NCBI GenBank assembly: GCA_019843655.1
Contig: JACDQD010000007.1
Coordinates: forward strand, 21,470,365-21,534,364
Direction of reading: 5' to 3'
Length of the DNA: 64,000 nt
Source of the DNA: Lethocerus indicus
Taxonomy: Eukaryota; Arthropoda; Insecta; Hemiptera; Belostomatidae
Position numbers and translations under genes: made by a program. The notes under the pieces were generated by a model. It had not been told where the DNA came from, ran no database searches, and saw only the letters and a program-made list of their open reading frames with translations. Shown here piece after piece: positions 49,386-62,043 of the stretch (positions within the stretch are counted from its first letter, which is position 1; each line of letters starts with the position of its first letter).

Positions 49386-52300
49386 ATGAAGAGGAAAGGT
49401 GGAGAACTGACTATATACGGCAATGATAAAGCTATCAAAAGACCATATGAAGAGGTAATACGCTTAAAACTGACATGTTTAATATATCCGTACCGACATT
49501 GTGTTTTTATACGTTCAGTGGTCTCCAATTGCAACAATGTTGTATGCTTTGTGATAAAATTGTGATAAATTTGTACTCTTATATCTTTTAATGGATATTG
49601 TAAAAATGTATAATGATAAGGATTGGAATCACAAGTTTGGAGTGCTAAAGATACATTCTGTTCAGTTATATTACAATGTTAAACTATTTAGCTCGTAGCA
49701 GAGCTACAGCAATAGTCCAGAGAGCAAAACTTATACTCAGCGCATCAAAATGAGCTATCTCTCTGCAAATATGAATATGATAAGAATTAATAGCTATGGA
49801 ATGGGTTCACTGAGTATAGAGAACTGAACCTTAAAGTGGTACTGAGATATGGAATACCCTTTATACATGCAACTACTTCTGCAAAGAATTAATGTTAATT
49901 AAGAATTAATTAAAATATTATTAACATTAATAATGTTAATAGTATTAACATTATAATAGCTTTGATAGCCATAAGTTGTTATTTAATATCTACTGTCACA
50001 CACGGTTAGAGATCTTGATAAATATTTATTATATTGTTTTAGGGTTCGAAGCGTACTTCGGGCCTCATGGCACCAATCGTGATGCTTGAAGGACATCAGG
50101 GAGATATATTCGCCGTCAAATTTCACCCAGAAGGAAAATACTTAGCTTCAACAGGATTTGACCGACAAATTTGTATGTTTTTAAGGACAATTTGTCCATA
50201 ATAAAACTGCTTTTAGTCATTAATGAATACAATTATTAATTTAGTTTTCTTAATGTTTTCTTATGAAAACAGAGAATGTATTCTCATTCCTTTGTTTCAA
50301 CCTTGCATAAAATACAATTTTTATTCACTATTGTATCTGCCTTGTGTTTATACGCTGCAGTTATTTGGAATGTCTACGGACAGTGCGAGAACATTTCCAC
50401 ATTGACCGGTCATTCTGGAGCCATTATGGATCTTCACTTCTCGACTGATGGCAACACAATATTTACTTGCAGTACGGACAACTCTGTTGCCATGTGGGAT
50501 CTGAATGCTGGCACCAGGATTAAAAAATTGAAGGGTATTTAGGTCCTTATTAATTAAAATAAGATAAGTACAACCCACGATGACATTTTCTGAAAATGTA
50601 CTTACCATGTAAGTACACCATGAATATACTGGATCTAATAACAATAGGTTTGATAACTCTAGATAGAGATTAGTTTATTACAAGATTGTGAAATGATTAT
50701 CTATGGACAGAAATAAGAAAACAAGGTAAAACGTATATATAACTTAGTATATATTTTCTGCAAAATGTTGTCAATATCTGTTTAAATGAATGTAAAACTA
50801 GGTTAGTAGGACTGTTCATGAACAGTTCTGGTCATTTTAAAATTTTCATTGCTCATTGGTTATACTTTTTAATGCATAAAATGTGTAAACTGATATAGAT
50901 ATACAAAGGTAGATTGTATAAATAACAGTGTTGTCAGTGCATATCATTGTTTCAGGCCATACAGGTTTTGTAAATTCATGCCATCCAACTCGTCGTGGAA
51001 CCCAACTTGTTGTGAGCGGGTCAGATGACTGTTCAATTAAAGTTTGGGACCCCAGAAAAAAGGGTAAAGCGACAACTATGGTCAACCCGTATCAAGTTAC
51101 CACAGTCTCTTTCAATGACACTGCCGAACAAGTTTTCTCATCTGGCATTGATAATGATATTAAGGTATACTATTCATTTTCATTTCTGTTATGTCATATT
51201 TTGAGAATTTAGAATGCAAATATAGTATGCTGGTTTAGTGACGGCCTGCAGGTGGCTCCCTCACCACATAAGAATGATAAAAAGTTGGCTAAAAACAGCT
51301 ACTTATATCGTTATATATCTGTCTAGTGATGCAATATCATGTTTTTAGGGTAGCTCTAAACTATGTTCAGCTTCCTTTTCACCAGCAGATCGGCCTTACG
51401 AATTAGATAGAATTGTAGTCACAAATGAAACTATAAATTTAAAAATGTTTTTATTATATATAATTATTTTAACTACACTACAAAATTGAATGCTTAAAAA
51501 ATTTAAAATAATGATATATTGCCATGCTTTATTATGTAACTATAAAAGAAAAATTGCAGCCTTTAATAGGCATATTCATTAGTCACAAATTATGCCCAGG
51601 TTTGGGACCTGAGAACTAATAGCATAGTGAACAAACTGCGAGGTCACACAGATACAGTAACAGGACTGTCTCTATCGGCTGATGGATCTTATCTCCTGTC
51701 GAATTCGATGGACAACACACTCAGGATATGGGATGTCAGACCTTATGCCCCACCGGAGAGGTGTGTCAAAATACTATCAGGGCATCAACACAGTTTTGAA
51801 AAGGTACAATTTAAACTGTATTTTACACAATATTTACATATTTTACACTAGCTGAAGTACCCGGCCTTGCTCAGGGGGTTCACGTCAGTAAGAAAGCAGA
51901 ATTGTAATTAAAGGTATGTTTATTACAGTACTTGAAGGTACACTACATTAATAGTTCTACCTTTCTCTTCATAAACAAAAATGTAAGATATAATTACCGG
52001 TGGTATCACTATTACGATCATTATTTCTGCAGTCATAATTTACAATTTATTGCTTGTATCTTAATGCATACATAATTTGTAATCTTGAATGGAATGACAA
52101 AATAGTCCTAAATATGACTGAGAAAGGGAAACATTATTGTAAGATATCTGTTAGCAGTTCTTCTTAATTAATGCGATGCTAAACTTTTAATTGTTAACTT
52201 ACGATATAAATATTATTAGATAGGTATTGCTTTTATGACAAAGCAATTAGCTCATGCTAAAAATATCTAAGAAAGGGAAACATTAATGTATGATATCTAT

Positions 52301-53329
52301 TGGGTGCTTTTATATTAGTTCAAAAAAGCTTTAATGTAAATTATTAAATTATAATATTTAAATAACAGAAAGGGAAATGATGATGATGTTGGCTGCTTTT
52401 TACTAACATTTTTATACGTGCTGTAAATTTAGTAAGAATCGGACCAGCTGTTCATGTTGTACAGCGTAGATGTCACTGCTGACCTTTGACCTGGAAAGGT
52501 GCTTCTTGACCTGATCGGACATGAGATCACACACAAGTGAAGCACACTGAAAGTTTGGTGGTAATCGGTTCAGCTATTCCGAAATGTATAACGAACACAG
52601 ACAAATATTATATAGATCATTGTTAACAAATTACGTATACCAAATGGCAGTTCAGATTGATAGGAGAGGTATTCCATCATTTATGAAAGCGTTTCTGGGT
52701 ATTGTAATAGTTAAAATATGAGGCTGATCAATTCTCGCTGTATGCATACGCAATCTGTATCCTGGATGTTTAGGCTGTGGGATCAAACCTAAGTTTAGAT
52801 TGAGCTTAATTCACCTATGTTTATGGTTCATAAGAAGCTATTGAAGAGATTTATTTCTTTTGCAGAACCTCCTGAGGTGTTCATGGTCACCAGATGGCTC
52901 CAAAGTGTCAGCTGGTTCTGCAGATAGATTTGTCCATGTTTGGGATACAACCTCAAGGAGGATACTATACAAATTACCAGGCCACAATGGCAGTGTAAAT
53001 GATGTACAGTTCCATCCACTAGAACCTATAAGTGAGTGCTTTTATTATTTATTTCTCTGCATTTGGGATTATTAATATTAATTGTAAGGCCAGAACTTCT
53101 TTTTGACAATAATATTTTGATATTTAATTTTCTTATTTTTACATTTTGTGCATGCATGCCGATAAAATGTATTAGGATTTTTATTTCAAGCTTAAAAAAT
53201 TGTAAAATAATGAATGATGAAAAGTTGTATATAATGTTTAGACAATGTTGGCACTAATAAAATATTTGGTTTTTTACAGTTGCCTCTGCATCTAGTGACA
53301 AAATATTATACTTGGGAGAATTAGAATAA
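49386..53329 (+). CDS. SNRNP40: U5 snRNP 40-kDa protein (SNRNP40, WD40)
   Basis: Exons 49386-49454, 50043-50172, 50361-50534, 50956-51164, 51600-51803, 52866-53031 and 53280-53329, in phase, give 333 residues (human 357). It is a seven-blade WD40 scaffold of the U5 snRNP that contacts Prp8 and Brr2 in the spliceosome. WD repeats are plain: GHQGDIFAVKFHPEGKYLAS, GHSGAIMDLHFSTDGN...VAMWD, HTGFVNSCHPTRRGTQLV...IKVWD, GIDNDIKVWDLR, GHTDTVTGLSLSADGSYLLS...RIWDVRP, NLLRCSWSPDGSKVSAGSAD...VHVWD and KLPGHNGSVNDVQFHP. The phrases VTGLSLSADGSYLLSN and NLLRCSWSPDGSK are typical of this protein rather than of other WD40 families. AATAAA follows at 53445. Intron 5 (1.06 kb) contains an interspersed repeat. 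Confidence 0.96.
51845..52612 (+). mobile_element. Interspersed repeat, probable non-LTR retroelement-derived fragment
   Basis: Within SNRNP40 intron 5 the sequence begins CTAGCTGAAGTACCCGGCCT and ends with GGTGGTAATCGGTTCAGCTA, then CCGAAATGTATAACGAACA and ACAGACAAATATTATATAG. Such a head (GAAGTACCCGGC) and tail (AATCGGTTCAGC...CGAACA.ACAGACA) are familiar ends of a dispersed repeat in insect genomes, but I cannot name the family. Inside is a partial duplication: AGAAAGGGAAACATTA plus GATATCT occurs at about 52120 and 52270. There is no coding capacity. Confidence 0.5.
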
Positions 53330-53444
53330 GTTTTAAAATATAAATTAATTAAGAGTATAAATGCCCCCTTTGTGAAAAATGTATTGTAAAGACTAAATTT
53401 TGGACAGCAAGCAGGTAGGAGTAAAATATAAATCCATAGTTAGC

Positions 53445-53450
53445 AATAAA
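53445..53450 (+). terminator. Polyadenylation signal AATAAA
   Basis: GCAATAAAG lies 116 bp after the SNRNP40 stop. Confidence 0.65.
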
Positions 53451-55174
53451 GTTTTGTAATTTCATTTTCACTATTTTATTATATTTTTAATCTTTTTTAT
53501 TATCCCGTTCCAATGTTTTCCAATAAGTTTAATACATAGTTCATTGCTGCAAATTCTGCAGCATACCAGTTTTGTTAATTTCATGTTTTGGGTTTCATAT
53601 TATATTATTCTGTTATTAACTTTAAAATTACCTCCAGGTAAATAATAATTTATAATAACTTTTCAATATTAACTTATAAGTAAATGATCTGTAATGGACT
53701 GGATCGGTGGGTAGGGTAATATCATACATAATATTATTTTTATTCACAAATATACAAATACATAATTGTTTTATTAACATTCTCTGTGTTGCCACTCCAT
53801 TTTTGAGTACAACTAAAACAATCTTATTTTATTTAAAAAAAAAAAAGAAAAACTAAAAAACCCAATAATTTATAACTGAATACTTCCTATTTCTTCAACA
53901 AGGACATCAGTTCAGTGCTTGTACACACAGTGCACATATTTAATTTTGCTTGGAGTAATAACCAAAAAGCACATTATGAACACAAAAATTAATACATTTC
54001 AACAATAATTTTAAGTTTAAGGAGGAATGGTATTCAAATAAAATTATTTCTTGGAAGATGCATTGAAATTTACTTCTGTGTGATTAGTTTTTACCTTCTA
54101 AGGCCATGATAAAACCTTCTTGGTGTTTTCCTCATATCGTTGAAACATTTGGTATAATAGAGAACACAAAATTAATAAATGCTACAAAGATGATAACAGG
54201 ACTCACATTGCCATCATTTTATATACTATGGAAAGTTTTTTAAAAAAGATTCTACATTTTCCACAATTATCTTAGAGTTCAGAGAAGATCTATATCCAAA
54301 TTACTTCTAAAGTTCATAAATAATTATACAAATTAATACTTTTGTGGATTTTTAAACTACACAAACCTTAGAGCATTTGTTATAAAATAATATCGATTGT
54401 CCAAAAATTGCACACAATTGTCACCCATGATATTTCAGTTGTAAGCTGCATGTGAACTTTTTTAAACATCAGATAAAACAAAAGATTGTTGACAATCTAT
54501 GTCCTACGCTTTATTGCCCCTAATTCACTATGTGAGCCAACTGCATTCCATAACATGAGAACAAAATGTTTCATAATAATAATTAAACGTTGTCCACTTC
54601 TTATCATAGGGGCTTGTAAAATGCTTAGTTTAAAATTGCCCTCATGTGTTATCTAATTTAATTTCAAAAGAAGTTTGTGAATGTACTGTGTATGTGTGTT
54701 TGTATTAAATTGTGTCTTGTGTTTATAATGGATTAGGTCTAGGATAATTCATAGTAACAACGCTCATGTGTTATATATTATATACTTTTTTAAATACTAT
54801 CCATCTAATGAAAAAAAAATAAAGAAAAAGGAAAATTAATAAGGCTCTTATCCAACAATAAATAATCAGGATTACAGCATATTTTTGTCCTTTCTTTTTT
54901 TTCATTAAATCTAATTAAAGGAAACAATAAACAAGGTACTCTGGTAAAATCAGTCAGATGGTAAATTAAAATGGGACGAAATAGTACATATGATATCTTG
55001 TTTGTATACAGATAGGGCGAAAAAAGAAAAACCTGCCTGCAATGCGAGTTGAGTGATGATATTAATAACAATAAATTCATTATACTTGTAGGAAGAAAGA
55101 TAAATAATTTTTGAATGCAGAAATGATAGCAGTTTTAATATTAATATTTGCCCTGCATAGTGCAAGGAAGATGG
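53451..55174. other. Convergent 3' region of SNRNP40 and FAF2
   Basis: AT-rich DNA with no recognised coding exon. It probably includes the FAF2 3' UTR on the minus strand; open frames at 54805-55165 (minus) look non-coding. Confidence 0.45.
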
Positions 55175-58100
55175 TTATGCATCGAGATCGTAGACAAACA
55201 ACATTTCACTCCTTCCAAGGCCAGCTTCAAGAAGAGTCTTATGGCCTTCTTTTTCAAACTCCAAAACTTTTTTGGGGAAATTGGTAGCAATTTCAAAAGA
55301 GTCTGGTGATGATGGATGGCAGAAAACAAAGTTGAAAATGTCCTTAAAAAAATAAAAACCTTCAAATATCAGAATCCACGACAAATATAATCCACGACAA
55401 TACTGTTATATTAGCAATCTATTATTCTATGTCAAACAAATGTGTGCCATGCTTTTTTTGTTTTCATAATTAATTATAAAATATTAACTTACAACTTCTT
55501 AAACTACCACAATTTACAACAATTACAATGTCTTATAACAAAACTTTCATAATATTCATGTAATTTTGTACATGTGCACTGAATAATTTGGACTTTCAAT
55601 TTGATTTGAAACAAAAATTATCGTCATACAAAAATTGAAGACTTCTAAATAACCCAATTGGGTTATTCAATTGGCTTATTGGGTTCAATTGGCTTTTTAT
55701 TTTAATTGTCAAGTGATGTTAATTATAGACATTTAAAAAAATTAGTTATTAAATTAGATTTATATTCATGAATACCATAGTTTCAAAAGGAAACAATCAG
55801 TTATACAATTTTAATATTAATTTCATTATTACCTTAAGTGTATGCGTACGGAGAAATCTACGCTCAATTCTCTCCCCAGTGGGTAGTTTGAACACAATGC
55901 ATAAGGCCTCAGGGTGAGACTGTTCTGGTTCATTTGGAATTTCAGATGTCAGTTCAATTTTGGCTTTTCTTATTGCCTGTGAAAAATATTTTCACCTTAA
56001 ATAAAATCTACAATCTAATTTAAATAAAATAGCAAGAAATTTTGGTTTTCAAACATCTGTCCATTCATATTTTTATATGAAATGGGGTAATAACAGTTAG
56101 CATGGTTAAAATTCAGAAAATGTATTTAAATATAATATAAATAAATACCTCCTTCCGAAGTTGTTCCTGTAGCCTGAGCTCCCTTTCTAACATTTCTTCC
56201 CTCATTTTCTTTTCCTCTTCTTCACATTTCCTCCTCTCTTTCTCTTGGTCTGCTCTCAAAGATTCCAAATATGCAGCATCCTGTTCCCGCCTGATTGTCT
56301 GTGTCAGGTTCCTCTCAATGCTGGCATTCAAAAATGGATAATTAAAAGTGAACATATCACTTGTCTATTCAAGCTGAACCAAGGTTGCTCCTACTTTAAT
56401 CTAGGCCTACATGCCAGTCATAAAGCATTAATATTTGTTAAATATTAAAAAAGCTATCATAGCAGCTGGCATATTTGTGTATTTGTTCTGGTGTATGTGT
56501 ATAAATAATCAAATGAAATTTTTCTTTAAAGACAGCTGATATTATTAATTTTAAAAAATTATAAATGTTTTCACTTCTTCAACCCTCATATTATTATCAT
56601 TATTTTATGAGTTACTTAGGTAACTCAGTTACCAGTTACTCATTACTCCAGTTACTCAGGTAATACAACTAGGAAATATTACATTAAATATAAGTCTTAA
56701 TACAAATATATTCAAAATCCATATAAAAATGCCAGACCTTTTAAGTCATTTTGTTACCTACCAAATGCACCCATCTATACAATTTAACTCAGAATAAATA
56801 AAAAATTATAATGTGGCAAATAATAACTTCAAGTCGGACTTACCGTTCAGAGCGGGCTGTATCAAGACAGGCTTCATTAGAGGCTACGATAGCTCTTAAT
56901 CGAGAAAGAAGATCTGTACAATTCACTGGACCCTCCAGCCTGACGACATTTGAACAATGAAAGTACTACATTATAAAGTTTATGGTAAATTCATTGATAG
57001 ATTAATGCATTCCACCACTAACTACAATACACTGCTGCAAATTATAACATGTAATTAACTAATTTACAAAAACTTCAATTAACTAATAATTGCATATAGA
57101 AATTTTAAAATAAACATTGTTCTACCTAACTTAATGATAACAGTTTTTACACCACCCTCAACATTCCCAGAATTTTCCCCACCTTTTCCATTTCAATTTC
57201 TATTAAGTCATATCCCCAGGGTCTACAAGAGGCCTTGGAAGGGCCCTACACATTTTATTTCACCTCCTGGTGGTGTCAAAGGTAACATGTTCCTAATTTT
57301 CAAAACTTTTAATTTTGAACATTACCTTCCAACAATAGTCATTCTGGATTCTCTAAGTACAATTACAGCAAGGAATGGATAAGTTCCTGATCTCAGAGTT
57401 TGAGCAACTCTTGCACCCTCTTCACTTGATATATTGCATGCCCAAAACAGCATGTGACAGTTTATATAGCTGATCACTTCACTATTTGTCAAACACTCCC
57501 TGGAAAAAAAAATAGATGTGAATAAATTTGGGATTGGGAGAAACACTGTCCATAGAGCCAATGTGATACGCAATTATTATTCATGCAAAAGTGTGGGAGA
57601 AAGAATCTTTGTCTTTAAACTGCTAAATATAGAAATACCTGCAGAAGTTATCAGCATCTTGGTTTGTCTCATGATGAAGGTAAATCAGCAGAAATCTGAG
57701 CTCCCTTTTGGCATCACTAAGTGCTTGACTATAGGAACCCTGATAAAGGACAGGATGAGTTTGTCCATAAGTAGTATTGAAATGTTGTAGGAATCTCAAT
57801 ACATCACCCACTGGGTCTGTCACCTCTGTACAAACAAAACTTTCACTATTTAGTAATTGAATATTCCCATTTATTAAAATTAATGAAGCATGTAAACTGT
57901 GTTTTGTAGGTAATGTTGAAATGATAATAACTTATAGAATTTTTTTTACTTTTCAATAACAAGAAATGAAAGATAAATAGTAACACTGAAATTACTTTCA
58001 ACAACTGCTGTAATACTCACGCCTTCTTGTGTCTTGCCAAAACAAATTATAGGCAAATTTAATTATGGATGTTAATGTGTTGTAACAAAATTGAAAAACA

Positions 58101-59453
58101 AATGTGACCAAATATCCAAAGGTTCCTCCCCATCTGAAATTATATGAAGAACCATATTGAGAATTTCGTAAATCCTATGGAATTTACACAATATCTAGTC
58201 ACTAGAATAACAAATGACACCTTAATACACGGCCCATGGCATTCTTAAATTCTCATGAAACTGTTTTTAAAATTTGTTATTGCATGTTACTTGAAATAAA
58301 TATTGTATACAACAATTGTTGTTACATTTATAAAATTATTAAAAAGAATTAACGTTTTCATAATTAAACTCCTCAATAAGTAGACATTTAAAAAAAATAT
58401 TTACTACGTCAATTCTTTAGTATTCTGAATTATTTCAACTGTACCCACTATTGACTCAAATTTGCAACTGATAGAACTTATTACATCATTCAACTTTCAG
58501 TACATTTAATTTTTATCATGTAACTTTTATCATCATATTGGTAGTAAGAAAAATATGGAATACAGTTCTGAATATAAAAAAATAGACCTTTCATTCTATG
58601 TTTATTTTTTATATTTATGAGACATAATGTGGTGGGTGGTAAGCCTATATGTTATGTGTGGTGAAACAAAATAAAAACAATATACAATATTAACATCTCA
58701 TTATGATGAAATCTTGTAAACGTAGCCCCACAAATACGTATTCCAGTATATGAATGCTATTAAACAAATTTCTAACAGGAAGATTAAATCTGACATCAAA
58801 ATAAAAGAGCTGGTTCCCTGGAAGCTTGTTATCAGGATCCTATATTTTCTCTCTCATTCTCACGGATTCCTAACTCTCAGTGAGGTATGACTTAGACTGT
58901 TTCCTGAAGTCACCTCTTCCGGTTTAAAACGGTGCGAATAAAGACGGCACGTCGAAACGTCCAACACGTTAAAGGACAAAAGAAGCACGGTGCGCGCCAC
59001 GCTAATCGCTAACAGAGAGTGTAGTGGTATGGAACAAGGATGATGATACAGAAACCTGTTGTTGTACCCCGAGGGTGGGGAGAAGAAGACGTGTTGGACT
59101 AGTGAGTCGTTGACGACTGGCGGTGGTGATGAGTTTGTCTCAGCCGCGAACACCGAAGGCCTGCCCTCGTTTATATTCAGTTGGTCTTGCACAGCCACTT
59201 CCAAGTCCCAGTCATGACGTTCAAGCATATCCCGACACACAGACATATTCTCTATACCCGTCAACTCCTGAGACAATAAATTTATAAATAAATCTCTCGT
59301 TTTCTTTCTAACTACATGAACAATATTATATCAAAACCTTAACTTCACACATTCGTATATTAAATGTTAACTTAATTAAAATTATCAGTTTTATGATTTC
59401 AATTATTTCATTATACTTGTTTGACTCTCCCCCGCTATTTGGTATGCCTTTGT

Positions 59454-59513
<60 letters not shown>

Positions 59514-60516
59514 TTGCAAACAAAAAATGGATTGTTTCCCAAATCTGCACAAGAACTAATCAATTGAAATTAGAAATATCTTGTTTATGTTGTAACATAG
59601 ATTTCCTTAATCCGAACTTTTAATTCATACTCTATCTCTTGGTATTTCTAAAGCACAATCATTATGCACAATCTAACCTTATCTTAAGCAAAGGCCAGCA
59701 CTCAGGGTACATGTTTGTTATGACAGTAGTGAGAATTGAGCACAGAGAAGATAGAACACACAGCAGCCTTCACTTTATTCCATGTATAGTCATTTAAAAT
59801 GTTTGGAAGTGTTGTTCCATATATCTACTTTGTATGTGTCATCAATCAGATGAGGTACAATTGCTTTTCCTTGTATTGCTTAAATATTATTTATTTTATT
59901 AAAATAATATATAAATTATAATCACCAGTCAGAAAACACTTTTTCACATCATAAATTTTAAATTAAAATCTCTTAATTGGGTATACAATGATGTATGTGT
60001 CACTCAATAGACTATTTGTGTAACAAAAAATTCAATGTTATCCTGTATGTGTCCCTTATATGGTTTTAAATTGCTGATATGACACAAGAATGCATATAAA
60101 CATCGAATCAGTAGCAAAGGATAACATTTAAAACACTGTCTTCAAATTGTACATTATATGTGACACTATTATAAATTTAATTTTAACCATATTTATCAAA
60201 TCCTTCCATTTTTAAGTAAAGGAGGTAACAATGTTGCTATGGTGCCAAATTAGAAACGACTATACAAATTAAAAAATTACATTACCTATCCCACAACAAA
60301 TTTTGATAAGCTTAAGATACAAAAATATTTAAATTACAACGTTCAAATTCAACTTGAGATATGTCAATCGTATTTATGTGTCTGTAGAATAGTTACATAG
60401 AACTACAATATAGAAATAACACAATATTAACGTAAGAAAATGCAATTTATCAAGGCTCTAACCTGAAACTGGACTATCTTCTCGGTTTGGTCCGACGATA
60501 AACTCATTGCTTCCAT
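55175..60516 (-). CDS. FAF2: FAF2 / UBXD8 (UBA-hairpin-UAS-UBX protein)
   Basis: Minus-strand exons 60516-60463, 59267-59068, 58133-58021, 57825-57639, 57499-57326, 56939-56844, 56320-56149, 55976-55833 and 55342-55175, all phases consistent, give 435 residues (human 445). FAF2 recruits p97/VCP to ER membranes and lipid droplets in ER-associated degradation. Order: UBA domain about 10-55 (EKIVQFQELTGIENMSVCRDMLERH in part: LTGIENMSVCRDML, WDLEVAVQDQLN); membrane hairpin about 86-120 (GYLVTFVFQFCYNTLTSIIK); UAS thioredoxin-like domain from VTDPVGDVLRFLQ, with SYSQALSDAKRELRFLLIYL and MLFWACNI; coiled coil SLRADQEKERRKCEEEEKK; UBX domain ALCIVFKLPTGERIERRF and FEIATNFPKKVL, ending VYDLDA. The hairpin exon is only 113 bp. 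The ATG opens MEAMSLSSDQTEK just upstream of the UBA. Confidence 0.95.
55648..55667. repeat. 20-bp perfect palindrome
   Basis: AATAACCCAATTGGGTTATT is exactly self-complementary and is followed by two further partial copies of the half-site (TTCAATTGGCTTATTGGGTT, TTCAATTGGC). It lies in FAF2 intron 8. No function can be assigned. Confidence 0.7.
59457..59508. repeat. (AT)n microsatellite
   Basis: A run of about 52 bp of TA dinucleotides in FAF2 intron 1. Confidence 0.97.
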
Positions 60517-62043
60517 ATTTCAACTGGCGATCCTTTCACATAAGATTCAATCACAGACATAAAAAAATTTACCTCTCGGGCAACTGGGTTATTTTGTACA
60601 CAGGAAAGAATGACGAGTTATAAGATTCCGACTCACTACTATTTACACCATTACACCACCTTCCTACCCAACCATCCGCCACGGCTTTCTCGATATGCCA
60701 ATATCGATTACGATCACAGCTACTTTCTTGTGTTTCTGGTATAATCAACTGGGCCAAAATACGAGAAAAGGTGTACGAATATTAGCGTGCACTTACAATA
60801 GGTATGCGATTACGAAATACATGTATTGACGTGTTCAAATGTCCTAACATTTTTCTGCCTATCTAAATACTCCTACTAAAGTTCACATTTTCGCTTAGTA
60901 GGATTTCGGTTACAAATGTTTGTTCAGAATGCTTTATAGAAATTAGAGATTTTCTTAACAATTATCTAACATATTGTTAGATATATCCCAATAGCATACT
61001 TACTTCCAAAAAAATTCTAACATTTGTTACGTGTTCGTTGAAAATAAAAATCTTATATTGGTCCATAATAATAAATAGTAAAAAATTCGGGGATAGGCGT
61101 CCATTTCTGTTGTGACATATCTCCAACTGTTATGACAAATATTTAACAATTTTATCCACCGTTTTTTATTTTAAATTTTTTCTAGTATTATACGCATTAT
61201 TTTGACTTATTAAGACCAACATTTAATTATTGCTACCCTGTTTAGTGGTTTTATGGCATACAGATCAAGAATTGTGCACTGTTATTATTTTTATTACAAT
61301 CAAGTTTATTTATTATTTGATAACTTGTTAAACTCTGAAACGTAAATAGTTTAAATAATTCCATTTTTATATTTTGTACGACAATATTGGCATTTGAACC
61401 AATACTTTCGAAAATGTACGAATTGGTCGCCCAATCATTTTAAGTATATATAACGTATGAACAATAATCATAAGTAATGAATATTTAAATGTTTTCTGTC
61501 CTTATTTTTAACATCAGAATCAAGGGGAAATATTAAACAATTATTAAAATATAAAAATAATATTATTACTAAAACCATATGAAAATTAAATTATGTTGGA
61601 TACTCTGGGAAAATTGATCTTTCTTCTTGTCAGAAGATTCACAGCCTTCTCTGTCCGCTTTGACCACGTTTCTTCACGTTTTCAAATTTTAGACCCCCTC
61701 TTTGTTATTTAAGTAAGCATATGCTGTACTTTTTTGTTGTAACAGTGTTTTATAAATAAGGTGACATCTATTCTTCTGAAAGTTGACAGATTTATTTTAT
61801 TTTCTTGTGCCGCTTATATAAAACAGTGCAATTCATCTGTGTTGAAATTTCGACTCGAAATTAGTGATTTTTTATTTAGATAAAATTAATACAGGACACC
61901 GTTACTGATTTTATTAAAAAAAGTAGAGTCCCGAAGTAGCAGTAATTAAATTTGAAATATTTTATAATGAAAATAAATAACTATAGTTAACTATTCTGAT
62001 AGTATAATTAGGAATTTCTTTTAATTTGTGTGTATAGGTCAAT
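60517..62043. other. Divergent intergenic region
   Basis: Lies between FAF2 (-) and the repeat-motif gene (+). No coding exon was recognised. TATATAAAA at about 61815-61823 is a candidate promoter element for the plus-strand gene, and a TAG acceptor-like site just before 62038 may end a 5' UTR intron. Confidence 0.4.

Noticed and set aside
54805..55165. Minus-strand hydrophobic frames downstream of FAF2
   Set aside because: AT-driven composition in the probable FAF2 3' UTR; no homology recognised.
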